DNA from: Psychrobium sp. MM17-31
GTDB taxonomy: Bacteria > Pseudomonadota > Gammaproteobacteria > Enterobacterales > Psychrobiaceae
Assembly: GCF_022347785.1 (NCBI RefSeq)
Contig: NZ_JAKRGA010000002.1
Span: 885,413 to 949,412, forward strand
DNA length: 64,000 bases
Direction of reading: 5' to 3'
A model generated the notes under the pieces. The model made no database searches and was not told where the DNA came from. It worked only from the letters and a program-made list of their open reading frames with translations. The position numbers and the translations under genes are program-made. Positions 48,358 through 57,343 of this stretch are shown piece by piece; within the stretch, counting starts at the first letter, position 1; each line of letters begins with the position of its first letter.

Positions 48358-48669
48358 TTAAGCGTTAATTGCAGTGATCTTCACTTCAGTGAACCACTGA
48401 CGATGACCTTGTGATTTACGAGAGTGCTTACGACGACGGAACTTAACGATTTTTACTTTATCGCCACGACCGTGAGTAATTACTTCTGCAGTTACTTTGC
48501 CGCCTGCAACATAAGGTGCACCGACATTAATATTTTCGCCATCGGCGATCATTAGAACTTTGTCGAAATCTGTGCTTGCGCCAGCTTCAACGTCTAATTT
48601 TTCCAGGCGCAACGTTTGGCCTACAGCCACACGGTGTTGTTTACCGCCACTTTGGAAAACAGCGTACAT
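48358..48669 (-). CDS. rplU: 50S ribosomal protein L21
   Basis: A 103-residue protein, [20 protein letters not shown] at the start and [20 protein letters not shown] near the end. It is the first gene of the rplU-rpmA unit, divergent from ispB, the standard gammaproteobacterial arrangement. The AT-rich 300 bp between them must hold both promoters. Confidence 0.98.
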   Translation of the reverse strand: MYAVFQSGGKQHRVAVGQTLRLEKLDVEAGASTDFDKVLMIADGENINVGAPYVAGGKVTAEVITHGRGDKVKIVKFRRRKHSRKSQGHRQWFTEVKITAINA

Positions 48670-48972
48670 GTTTATCTCCGCTATGACATAACGTGCGTAA
48701 TTTGGGTTGCAGGTTATGCCTCAATCTAGTTTCTCAATAGGGCGCAGATTCTACGCAACTGACAGTTTTTAAGCAAGCCTTAATTGAAAAAAATTATAAA
48801 AAAATCACAATTAATGTGAAGTGGTTAAATTCAGGGCTGGTAAGGCCAAAACAACGACGCAATATAATGTTAATGCGCAATTTTTATTGTACAATCCGTG
48901 CCATTAAAAATGACCCTAATACCAAGCTTTCAATACAAAGTGGTATTAAATAGCCAAGTTATAGAGAGAACT

Positions 48973-49944
48973 ATGGATTTTAAAGCAATTAGCCAGTTGT
49001 CACACACCGACATGGATGCGGTAAATTCGCTAATTACTGAGCAGTTGAGCTCTGACGTAGCCCTAATTAATCAACTTGGTTTTTATATTATCAATAGTGG
49101 CGGCAAACGCATGCGTCCATTATTAACGGTATTAGCAGCTCGCGCTTTAGGCTATCAAGGCAAGGATCATATCTCGATCGCCGCGATCATCGAATTTATC
49201 CATACTTCTACATTACTCCACGACGATGTTGTTGATGAGTCGACAATGCGCCGCGGTAAAGAAACTGCTAACGCCCTATTTGGCAATCAGGCTAGTGTCT
49301 TAGTGGGTGACTTTCTTTACTCGCGTTCATTCCAAATGATGACAGAGCTTAAAAGCCTAACAGTAATGGAAGTACTGGCAGATGCCACCAACATTATTGC
49401 CGAAGGTGAAGTATTACAACTTATTAATGTAAACGACCCTGATACGACCGAAGAAAGCTACCTACGAGTTATCTACTGTAAAACAGCCAAGCTGTTTGAA
49501 GCTGCAACCCATTTAGCGGCAGTGATCAATGGTGATGATCAAGCAACGATCGATGCCATGAAAGCCTATGGTACTCATCTAGGCACAGCATTCCAATTAG
49601 TAGATGATCACCTCGATTACACGGCAGATAGTGAAAAGCTTGGTAAAAACATCGGCGATGATTTAGCGGAAGGTAAACCTACGCTACCTCTTATTCATGC
49701 AATGGCTAAAGGCACTGAAAAACAAGCTGCTTTAATTCGCGAAGCCATTGTCGAAGGTAATGGCATGGATAATCTCGAAGAGATTTTGGCTATTTTAGAT
49801 GAAACTGGTGCGTTGGATTACACCTTAAGACAAGCACAGTTAGAATCAGAAAAAGCTATTGCAGCCTTAAACCTCTTGCCTCAGTCTGATTATAAGGATG
49901 CATTAATTAGCCTAGCACGAATAGCTGCTAATCGTTCAACCTAA
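48973..49944 (+). CDS. ispB: octaprenyl diphosphate synthase
   Basis: A 323-residue trans-prenyltransferase making the ubiquinone side chain. First aspartate-rich motif LLHDDVVDES and second QLVDDHLDY, plus GGKRMRPLLTVL. The ATG at 48973 (MDFKAISQL) is the conserved start; an in-frame codon 75 nt upstream is not needed. Its stop codon touches that of the convergent prepilin gene, with no base between them. Confidence 0.95.
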   Translation: MDFKAISQLSHTDMDAVNSLITEQLSSDVALINQLGFYIINSGGKRMRPLLTVLAARALGYQGKDHISIAAIIEFIHTSTLLHDDVVDESTMRRGKETANALFGNQASVLVGDFLYSRSFQMMTELKSLTVMEVLADATNIIAEGEVLQLINVNDPDTTEESYLRVIYCKTAKLFEAATHLAAVINGDDQATIDAMKAYGTHLGTAFQLVDDHLDYTADSEKLGKNIGDDLAEGKPTLPLIHAMAKGTEKQAALIREAIVEGNGMDNLEEILAILDETGALDYTLRQAQLESEKAIAALNLLPQSDYKDALISLARIAANRST

Positions 49945-50445
49945 CTAACAACCGTCTGTTATTATAGTGATGTCTGGCTCATTAGTTGGTGAAACGTTTG
50001 CGGTGTCATAATTAACACTGCAGTTTAATTGAAACTCGCGCCTTGGCCTCTCAATCCCATACCAAAATCTATAGGCACTAAAGGTACTAGTACTAATAAA
50101 GGCATTACTCAAGCCACCCTCGACTCTATTTGTGCCAAATAAACCATACATGGTCCCCTCTGAAACCCAACCATACTGCACTCTAAGAAGTTCACCATTG
50201 ACACTGATATTTTCCAGCGACTTTAACTTATTTTGGACGATCGCTTTGTATCGTACTTGCTGAACAGTTGCCCTCACTTTAGCTGCTGTATCATTGAGGG
50301 CTGCAATACGTGCATCTCGTTGCAAATTAATTAGTTTCGGAGCAGCTACAATTGCCAACACGCCAAGAATAATAATCACCAAGATTAATTCTATTAGCGT
50401 AAATCCATTTTGTTTTTTAGCTATTTGCAAATAGTTACATCTCAT
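49945..50445 (-). CDS. type IV prepilin at the end of the MSHA locus
   Basis: A 166-residue prepilin with a 14-residue leader and PilD cleavage site [20 protein letters not shown]. The helix continues APKLINLQRDARIAALNDTA, very like MshA. Two cysteines near the C-terminus (QLNCSVNYD and ITDGC) could form the pilin D-loop disulphide. It follows the mshA terminator, so it is either read through or separately expressed. It may be a second MshA-like subunit or the MshC minor pilin; I cannot decide. No mshD, O, P or Q follows. Confidence 0.85.
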   Translation of the reverse strand: MRCNYLQIAKKQNGFTLIELILVIIILGVLAIVAAPKLINLQRDARIAALNDTAAKVRATVQQVRYKAIVQNKLKSLENISVNGELLRVQYGWVSEGTMYGLFGTNRVEGGLSNAFISTSTFSAYRFWYGIERPRREFQLNCSVNYDTANVSPTNEPDITIITDGC

Positions 50446-50502
50446 CAGAACAATGACAATTTATAGCATAGACAAAGATGTTCACTTTCACCGTTCAGGC
50501 AT

Positions 50503-50529
50503 AAAAAAAGCACCCGAAGGTGCTTTTTT
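50503..50529 (-). terminator. Rho-independent terminator after mshA
   Basis: GCACC-CGAA-GGTGC stem with A and T runs on both sides, 15 bp after the mshA stop. It would end or attenuate the main msh transcript before the last prepilin gene. Confidence 0.85.
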
Positions 50530-50543
50530 CGCGAAACATAGAT

Positions 50544-51038
50544 TTACGCACAAGTATCAACACCACCAATAACAGGTGCTTGTCCTGCACCAGTAGAGGC
50601 AGTAATAGTTACCGTACAATCCGATGCCAAAGTAATAGTTATTGGGCTTGTTTTTGTTGTATTTGCTGGCGCATTTGCGATACCACTTAAGTCAATAAGC
50701 TCCAGTAAATTATAACCATTTCCAGTCGTGCCATCTGGAGTTCCCGCTGCAGCAACAGCAGGATAGCCGTTATCAATGGCTACGTAAACACCGCCAATTT
50801 GAACTTCGCCATCTCCTGTTACGCCGCCAATCGCTGCTTTGGCATTGCCAATAGTCAAAGCACTCTTTATCGATCCTACTAGTGCAGTGCGTACTGATTT
50901 ACGCGCATCACCTTGAATGTCAATAAACTTAGGAGCCGCAGTTACCGCTAAAATACCTAGGATGATGATTACAATAATCAATTCAATTAAGGTAAAACCT
51001 TTAGCCTTCTTAAAATTACTGCTTAGTTGTTGTTTCAT
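50544..51038 (-). CDS. mshA: MSHA major pilin
   Basis: A 164-residue prepilin with a 14-residue leader ending KAKG, then mature [20 protein letters not shown] and [21 protein letters not shown] low-complexity Ala/Gly/Thr-rich globular part follows, with a cysteine pair at DCTVTI and VDTCA for the D-loop. Composition, position and a following terminator suit the abundant major subunit of the mannose-sensitive haemagglutinin pilus. The 136-bp gap before it may hold its own promoter, as expected for a highly expressed pilin. Confidence 0.88.
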   Translation of the reverse strand: MKQQLSSNFKKAKGFTLIELIIVIIILGILAVTAAPKFIDIQGDARKSVRTALVGSIKSALTIGNAKAAIGGVTGDGEVQIGGVYVAIDNGYPAVAAAGTPDGTTGNGYNLLELIDLSGIANAPANTTKTSPITITLASDCTVTITASTGAGQAPVIGGVDTCA

Positions 51039-51174
51039 ATTTCAAATCGCCTTATGTTGATGATTATTGGTCATAGTCAATTTTATGACTAATTAGTAGT
51101 AGTTTATTCGAATCAATAGTGCTTTATCAAGCCTAATCTGATGATTTATTAGCACATTTTATCTTGTATTTTAC

Positions 51175-51783
51175 TTAGAAATTATTACTGTAAACCTGTA
51201 CTTGGCCAGTCGCTGGATTATACGTAAAACTATTACCCGTACTTAAGTCCACAGAGCCTTGCGGTATGCCAGTATTTGAGTCGAGCTTTAACGTCGCTAC
51301 AAGGTGATAAACACATAAGTCATAGGCAACATTATTATCAGTTTGGCCCGCACCGCTGCGTACGCTGATATAGTAGCGAACGTTGTTTGCACTATTACCC
51401 GAAGTCACACTGCGGACAGGACTTTGCATAATGCCATCAAATACTGATTTACAGGCATTTGCTGTCATCTGTGAAGGTGTTAAGTTAGTCCCGGCATTGG
51501 CACCACCAGTACCGGCCGTTGGAAAACCGAATTCATTGACGCGAATTTGTGTTAAATCCATTGTTATTAATGCCTGATTTCCCGTAGGGCGCCCTTCAAT
51601 TTCCCACTGTGCACGAACCAAACCAACAGCAGCGGCGAAACCACCAGCAACACCTTCCACAGAGGCATCTTCTGCCTGTTCACTAATGTTGACAAATCTA
51701 GGCAGTGCGGTAACGGCTAATAGACTTAGAATGACTACTACAATAATCAATTCTATTAATGAAAATCCACGTTGCTTATTCAT
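51175..51783 (-). CDS. mshB: MSHA minor pilin MshB
   Basis: A 202-residue prepilin with a short 6-residue leader MNKQRG, then FSLIELIIVVVILSLLAVTA and LPRFVNISEQAEDASVEGVAGG. The QWEIEGRP segment is shared with MshF (HAQWLLEGRP). GAGGTAG precedes the ATG. It lies between mshF and mshA as in other MSHA loci. Confidence 0.88.
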   Translation of the reverse strand: MNKQRGFSLIELIIVVVILSLLAVTALPRFVNISEQAEDASVEGVAGGFAAAVGLVRAQWEIEGRPTGNQALITMDLTQIRVNEFGFPTAGTGGANAGTNLTPSQMTANACKSVFDGIMQSPVRSVTSGNSANNVRYYISVRSGAGQTDNNVAYDLCVYHLVATLKLDSNTGIPQGSVDLSTGNSFTYNPATGQVQVYSNNF

Positions 51784-51801
51784 TTCTACCTCAAATTAAA
51801 A

Positions 51802-52308
51802 TCAATGCGTTGCAGTCTGAGCAACGCTGTTAACACCGCTAAGACCGGAATATTCAATGCAGGTGTTATTGTCACCAGCATCACAAAATTGACAGCTAAT
51901 GTCATTACTTTTTTCGATTTTTTTCACCGATAAATAATGACTTATATTTTCACTTGCTTCTACATTATTTATATCGAACCACAGGTTGTAACAAGCGCTG
52001 TCATCTTGTTTATCAACTAACGGCCACCCTCTGCGCGTCAAGTGAAACAATCTAGTGTTTTTCACCGTATTGCGATCGATATAAAACTTAAAGTCCATCG
52101 ACGAGGGGCGCCCTTCTAACAACCACTGCGCATGAATCAATGACGCATTATGATCAAAGTTTTGCTTAGCCATCTCAAAGTTAACTTCATCAATCACGCC
52201 TTTCTGAGACAAGTTCATACGTGTAATAAAAAATATCAACAACAACACCACGACTATCGCAATTAAAAACTCGAACAGTCGAATGTCTTGAACCTTAACC
52301 GATTTCAT
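51802..52308 (-). CDS. mshF: MSHA biogenesis protein MshF
   Basis: A 168-residue membrane protein with one N-terminal helix (about 12-30, LFEFLIAIVVVLLLIFFITR), lacking a prepilin peptidase site, then a pilin-like periplasmic domain with HAQWLLEGRPSS and four cysteines. The role in assembly is unresolved. It lies 4 nt after mshG. Confidence 0.82.
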   Translation of the reverse strand: MKSVKVQDIRLFEFLIAIVVVLLLIFFITRMNLSQKGVIDEVNFEMAKQNFDHNASLIHAQWLLEGRPSSMDFKFYIDRNTVKNTRLFHLTRRGWPLVDKQDDSACYNLWFDINNVEASENISHYLSVKKIEKSNDISCQFCDAGDNNTCIEYSGLSGVNSVAQTATH

Positions 52309-52312
52309 CCGT

Positions 52313-53530
52313 TTACTTCTTCATCGCCGACATCATGTCCCACATAGGCGTAAAGATACCCAACGCAAGGATCAATACCATGCCAGCAACGATGGATATC
52401 AAAATAGGCTCAATTTTAGCGGTCAAACTCTTTAAATCAAAGTCGACTTCTCGCTCATAGTATTCCGCCATACTCGTCAGTAGCTGCTCTAAGCGCCCCG
52501 TTTCTTCACCAACGGCAATCATCTGCAATACCAAGGGGTTAAACAGGCCTGAATGCGTTGAAACGCGCAGCAGACTCTCGCCGCTACGGATACCGACACT
52601 CATCATAATCACTTTACTGCCCATGTAGGCATTATCGACGGCATCTGATACTAGTTTCAAACCTTGTAACAAAGGAACCCCTGCCGCGATCATCATCGAA
52701 AAGCTGCGACCAAAGCGCGCCAACAAAGCGCGTTCTATGACACTGCCAACGACTGGCATTCGCAGCTTTTTCTCATCCCATATTAAGCGCCCTTTCTCGC
52801 TGGCCATCCAATGCTTAATCCAAAAAAATCCACCGATACTGGCCACTAGCATGATTGGCCAGTAATTTACAAAGAAGGAAGACGTAGCCAATAGCGCACG
52901 CGTGGTCCAAGGCAACTCAACACCAAATTTAGTAAACATATCGGCGAAGACTGGGATAACCCAGATATTTAAAATAACCATTGCCGCAATCAACGCCATG
53001 ATAACGAATGTTGGATAGCGCATCGCCGCTTTAATTTGCTTACGCGTTTCTTGCTCTTTTTCTAAATAAGTCGCCAACTGTAAAAATGCCTCATCAAGTT
53101 GACCGGTATTCTCACCAACATGCACCAAACTAATTACAATTTGAGAAAACACTTTCGGTTGTTTGGCGAGTGCAGTTGATAAGGTACGACCCGATTCCAA
53201 ATCACTGAGTACCTTACTCAATGCATTTTTCATTACAGGATTGTTAGCGCTATCACGCAAGCCAGCTATCGCTCGCATAACGGGTATTCCCGCCTGCATC
53301 AAACTAAACATTTGGCGAGAGAAAATAACCAGTTCATCAAGCGTAATCGGCTTTTCAAGCAACTTAGCAAATGAAAAGCCTTCGCCATCATCTTTTATTT
53401 CGCTAATATCCACAGGGATCAAGCCACGGCTCATTAGAATGTCGGCGACATGGTTAGACTGATTGCCTTCCATTTTACCTTCAACCAACTTACCTTGGTG
53501 ATCACGTGATTTATAACGAAACATTGGCAT
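52313..53530 (-). CDS. mshG: MSHA inner-membrane platform protein MshG
   Basis: A 405-residue GspF/PilC-family protein with two repeats of the T2SSF domain. Each repeat contains a helix-rich cytoplasmic region (SRQMFSLMQAGIPVMRAIAG and GRSFSMMIAAGVPLLQGLKL) ending in membrane helices; the C-terminus is VLILALGIFTPMWDMMSAMK. It couples the MshE motor to pilin insertion. It lies 3 nt after mshE. Confidence 0.95.
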   Translation of the reverse strand: MPMFRYKSRDHQGKLVEGKMEGNQSNHVADILMSRGLIPVDISEIKDDGEGFSFAKLLEKPITLDELVIFSRQMFSLMQAGIPVMRAIAGLRDSANNPVMKNALSKVLSDLESGRTLSTALAKQPKVFSQIVISLVHVGENTGQLDEAFLQLATYLEKEQETRKQIKAAMRYPTFVIMALIAAMVILNIWVIPVFADMFTKFGVELPWTTRALLATSSFFVNYWPIMLVASIGGFFWIKHWMASEKGRLIWDEKKLRMPVVGSVIERALLARFGRSFSMMIAAGVPLLQGLKLVSDAVDNAYMGSKVIMMSVGIRSGESLLRVSTHSGLFNPLVLQMIAVGEETGRLEQLLTSMAEYYEREVDFDLKSLTAKIEPILISIVAGMVLILALGIFTPMWDMMSAMKK

Positions 53531-53533
53531 AAA

Positions 53534-55273
53534 TTAGGCTCCTACAATCGTCGACTGCTGCTGATACTGCTGATTCGATTGTTCAGCTAAGCGCAATACT
53601 TCACTCACCGGAATAGTGCCATCAAGAGCAAACTGCAATGCAGCTTGTGCTAAAGGCTGAAAACCTTCACTGGTTTTTGCAGCTTTTATAAAATCATCAG
53701 GCTGATCTTTACGCATCGCCTGCGCCATTTCTTCGTTGATTTCTAATAACTCAAATACACCGACACGTCCCGTCATTCCCGTCTGCTGACAACGTTGACA
53801 ACCGATGCCTTTATAAAAGGTGTGATGGCTAATATCTTTGCCAGCAATGTGGGCAAGCCAGCTTTGTTCACTCTGATCGAGAATATGCTCTGATTTACAG
53901 TGCTGACAATTTTTACGTACCAGTCGCTGTGCAATCACCGCGCGCAATGAACTTGCCACTAAATAACCGGGCGCTCCCATATCTGTTAAACGCAACGCAC
54001 TAGAAATCGCATCATTGGTGTGGAGTGTAGATAACACCAAGTGACCAGTTAATGCGCCTCGCAAGCCGATTTCTACAGTTTCATGATCACGCATCTCACC
54101 AATCATCAAGATATCGGGATCCTGACGCAAAGTGGTACGCAATACATTAGAGAAATCTAAACCGATTTTTGAGCTAACCTGTACCTGATTGATACGAGGC
54201 AGGCGATACTCCACCGGATCTTCTACCGTAATAATCTTCTTGCCCGGTTCATTGAGCTCATTGAGCACACCGTAAAGGGTAGTTGTTTTACCACTACCTG
54301 TCGGACCGGTAACCAAAATCATGCCATGAGGGCGACTAATTTGATAACGCAATCGAGTTTGAATGTCGGCGGGCATCCCCGTTTGCGCCATGGTTAACAC
54401 GCCAGATGATTGGTCCAGAAGACGCATAACCACCGACTCACCATATTGCACAGGCATTGTCGATAAACGCACATCAATACTATGGCCTTTGATCTTGATA
54501 TTAAAACGGCCATCTTGTGGTAAACGTTTCTCTGAAATATCTAAGCTCGCCATTAGTTTCAAACGCAATACTAGCGCCGAGGCAATATTGGCCTCATTGA
54601 TCACGTTTTCTTGCAGTACGCCATCGACACGCTGACGAATACGTACAAGGCGCTCTTCTGGTTCGATGTGAATATCCGACGCTTTGATCTGGACCGCATC
54701 TTCGAAAATCGACTGCAATAACTTAACAACGGTGGCGTCTTCATCGGTTTCAGCCAGACCGACCAACTCGAACTCTTGCTCGTCACCGTGCTCCTCACTT
54801 AACTGCTCGGCAAATGCGGCAATATCTTGAGTACGACGGTAGAGCTGATCGAAGGCTTCAATTAGTTGCGTTTCCGTAATCGCCGCTAAACGAATTTGCT
54901 TAGGCGATAATAGTAATTCAATGGCGTCAACGGCACGCAGATCGGCAGGATCATTCATTGCCAGAGTCACCACCATACCGTCATCATCAATAACTAAGGC
55001 GCGATGACGACGAGCATGTGCTTCTGGTAATTGCTGAGCAACTTGAGGATCTAACTTGCGCTGTGTTGTATCGACAAACTCAACATTTAACTGCTGCGCC
55101 AAGAAGGTCAGCAGTTGAACCTCTGTTAAATAGCCAAGATCAATTAACGCCGCCCCGAGTTTCTTACCCGTGGTTTTCTGTGACTTAAGCGCATCCATTA
55201 ATTGATCTTCGGCAATGATATTCTCATGTACCAAAAGATCGCCTAATCGCATGCGTAATTTTGCTTTAGCCAT
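53534..55273 (-). CDS. mshE: MSHA extension ATPase MshE with c-di-GMP-binding MshEN domain
   Basis: A 579-residue GspE/PilB ATPase. The N-terminal MshEN domain has both 24-residue cyclic-di-GMP-binding repeats: RLGDLLVHENIIAEDQLMDA (9-28, continuing to residue 32) and KLGAALIDLGYLTEVQLLTF (38-57, continuing to 61). The C-terminal motor has Walker A GPTGSGKT at 323-330, an Asp/His box and a tetracysteine zinc site (CQHC, CQRC). In V. cholerae this domain lets c-di-GMP drive pilus extension; retention of both repeats predicts the same here. It overlaps mshN by 8 nt. Confidence 0.96.
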   Translation of the reverse strand: MAKAKLRMRLGDLLVHENIIAEDQLMDALKSQKTTGKKLGAALIDLGYLTEVQLLTFLAQQLNVEFVDTTQRKLDPQVAQQLPEAHARRHRALVIDDDGMVVTLAMNDPADLRAVDAIELLLSPKQIRLAAITETQLIEAFDQLYRRTQDIAAFAEQLSEEHGDEQEFELVGLAETDEDATVVKLLQSIFEDAVQIKASDIHIEPEERLVRIRQRVDGVLQENVINEANIASALVLRLKLMASLDISEKRLPQDGRFNIKIKGHSIDVRLSTMPVQYGESVVMRLLDQSSGVLTMAQTGMPADIQTRLRYQISRPHGMILVTGPTGSGKTTTLYGVLNELNEPGKKIITVEDPVEYRLPRINQVQVSSKIGLDFSNVLRTTLRQDPDILMIGEMRDHETVEIGLRGALTGHLVLSTLHTNDAISSALRLTDMGAPGYLVASSLRAVIAQRLVRKNCQHCKSEHILDQSEQSWLAHIAGKDISHHTFYKGIGCQRCQQTGMTGRVGVFELLEINEEMAQAMRKDQPDDFIKAAKTSEGFQPLAQAALQFALDGTIPVSEVLRLAEQSNQQYQQQSTIVGA

Positions 55274-56432
55274 TTTGTCCTCGTTCTGCTAATTCTTGTT
55301 GTAACACAGCAATGCGCCCAGCAGCGTAATCATATACGCCCAGATCACCAGTTAAGGTCAATAAGTGTTGATATTGCTTCAGTGCTTGTTGCGACAATTG
55401 TTGTGCATCTTGCGAGATTGCTAGCCCCAATACCCACTGCGGATTATTACCCTGCCTGTTCACTAATTGCTGATAGTTATTCATAGCCACAGGCCAGCGT
55501 TTTAACTGCTGCGCAATTGATGCTGCAAGCGTGAGATTTTCTTCGCTAGCCGAGCTATCTAAATACGGATTGTCTAATACAGCTAACGCCCGACTAAACT
55601 CGTTTTCTTGATAATAAATCTGTGCCGCCAACAATCGATAACCGTCAAAATTAGGGTACTTCGAGTTACCTTCATCAAGTATTTTCAGCGCATCAGGACT
55701 ATTATTCTCGCCGTAATAGCTCGCTGCCAATTGAATGCGAGCATCGTGAAGTATTGGCTCAAGTTTTAACGCTTCAAGCCAGCGCTTTTGTGCCAGTTCG
55801 ATTTTACCGACCTTCTGCGCTTTTAGGCCTTGCTGAAACTTTAAATTTGCCACTTCTTGTGGCGAAACCTCTACCGGAGTAATGCTGAGCTTTTTCTTAG
55901 GTGCTTTGTTCGTTGCTAAAGGGGTCTTTTGCTCAACAAGACTCTTAGTTGGCTTAACGATTTTCGTTTCAACAACGGCATTGGTTGGTGTTACCTGCTG
56001 TTGTTGAACAATATCTACAACCTGTGTCGGCTCTTCAATCGTGTTTTCTGTAATGACATTTTGATTTACAGTTTTTTTGGCTGCAGCCATCTCAACATTT
56101 TGTTGAGTAACCTGCTCCTGCGCCAATTCTTGTGAACTAACAGTAGGCTCTGCATTCACAACAATATTAGTCTGCTCTACTTTGGCAGCTACAGGAGGCT
56201 CAACGACACCAGCTTCTTGGGAAGTAGGAGCTTGCTGCTTAACATTACTTTTTGGATCTAAGGTTAGCGCATAACCTAAACCAGCTAACACCACACAACA
56301 AAGAACTAAAGCCACAATCCATTTAGTATTACTAGGCGGCTCTTTAATATTCACCGCCTCATAGCCTTGCGCCGCCTCTTCTTGTTGCTTGCGCTGCTCG
56401 ATATCATTAAGAACGCGATTAATCACACTCAT
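55266..56432 (-). CDS. mshN: MSHA biogenesis TPR protein MshN
   Basis: A 388-residue protein with an N-terminal cytoplasmic segment (MSVINRVLNDIEQRKQQ), one membrane helix (about 36-56) and a Gln/Val/Thr-rich linker (about 60-180). The C-terminal half has TPR repeats (LKFQQGLKAQKVGKIELAQK and following). It probably scaffolds the periplasmic pilus machinery with MshL. Its start shares one base with the mshM stop and its end overlaps mshE. Confidence 0.9.
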   Translation of the reverse strand: MSVINRVLNDIEQRKQQEEAAQGYEAVNIKEPPSNTKWIVALVLCCVVLAGLGYALTLDPKSNVKQQAPTSQEAGVVEPPVAAKVEQTNIVVNAEPTVSSQELAQEQVTQQNVEMAAAKKTVNQNVITENTIEEPTQVVDIVQQQQVTPTNAVVETKIVKPTKSLVEQKTPLATNKAPKKKLSITPVEVSPQEVANLKFQQGLKAQKVGKIELAQKRWLEALKLEPILHDARIQLAASYYGENNSPDALKILDEGNSKYPNFDGYRLLAAQIYYQENEFSRALAVLDNPYLDSSASEENLTLAASIAQQLKRWPVAMNNYQQLVNRQGNNPQWVLGLAISQDAQQLSQQALKQYQHLLTLTGDLGVYDYAAGRIAVLQQELAERGQNG

Positions 56433-57334
56433 TAGCGTCCTCCCATTGCAAAAAACACTGCCGAGGTAACTAACGCACCAAGTACAGCAGCAACGCTGCC
56501 AATCACTAATGGATTAAAGCTCGTTGACGCATCAACGGTATCTTTAATGGCTAAGTTAACATGTTGGCGGGTTACCGCCTTTTCCTTGTTACCGAAACAC
56601 AGCAACAATGACTTGTGACACAAAATATTGACTAACCTTGGAATGCCGCGACTGGCCTTGGCTATTTTTTTCGCGCAATTAAAGCTAAATAAGTCGTCAC
56701 CCTGATAGCCAGCAACCTGCGTGCGATGAGTGATGTAATGCGCGACTTCTGCCACTGTCATACTGCGCAACTGATAAGAAAACGAAATACGCTGTCTTAA
56801 TTGTCGAAATTGCTTGGTCGCTAAGCGCTCATCTAATTCAGGCTGCGCAAACAAAATAACCTGTAATAGCTTACGGCGTTCAGTTTCTAGATTGGTGAAT
56901 AAACGCAATGCCTCAAGACTCTCATCAGGAAGTGCTTGCGCCTCATCGAGAATAACCACAACACCTTTTCCTTGCTTGGAGAGATCGAGTAAATGTTGCT
57001 GCAAGCGCTGAGTAAGTGTTTGCTGATCGATATTACTGTCGAGATTTAGCCCCAGCTCGGTTGCTACCGCCCAACGTAACTCACTTGGTGTGAGATACGG
57101 ATTGGGAATATAAGCAATGGCGAACCCCTTAGGAATTTCATTGAGCAACTTACGACAGATAAGTGTTTTGCCTGTACCAACTTCGCCGGTAACTTTTATA
57201 AAACCTTCGCCTTGCTTCAAAGCGTTAAGCAATACCTGCATCGCCTCAATGTGCGGCTTGAGGTTTAAGAAAAAGTCCGTATTTGGCGTTAGCGTAAAAG
57301 GCAGCTCGCGCATTCCAAAGTGATACAAGTACAT
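56432..57334 (-). CDS. mshM: MSHA biogenesis ATPase MshM (ExeA-like)
   Basis: A 300-residue AAA ATPase of the ExeA/GspA type, opening MYLYHFGMRELPFTLTPNTD. Walker A GEVGTGKT is near 50-57 and Walker B VVILDEAQAL near 125. A C-terminal membrane helix (about 276-295) anchors it. It probably helps assemble or localise the secretin. It lies 9 nt after mshL. Confidence 0.93.
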   Translation of the reverse strand: MYLYHFGMRELPFTLTPNTDFFLNLKPHIEAMQVLLNALKQGEGFIKVTGEVGTGKTLICRKLLNEIPKGFAIAYIPNPYLTPSELRWAVATELGLNLDSNIDQQTLTQRLQQHLLDLSKQGKGVVVILDEAQALPDESLEALRLFTNLETERRKLLQVILFAQPELDERLATKQFRQLRQRISFSYQLRSMTVAEVAHYITHRTQVAGYQGDDLFSFNCAKKIAKASRGIPRLVNILCHKSLLLCFGNKEKAVTRQHVNLAIKDTVDASTSFNPLVIGSVAAVLGALVTSAVFFAMGGR

Positions 57335-57343
57335 AGTGACAAT

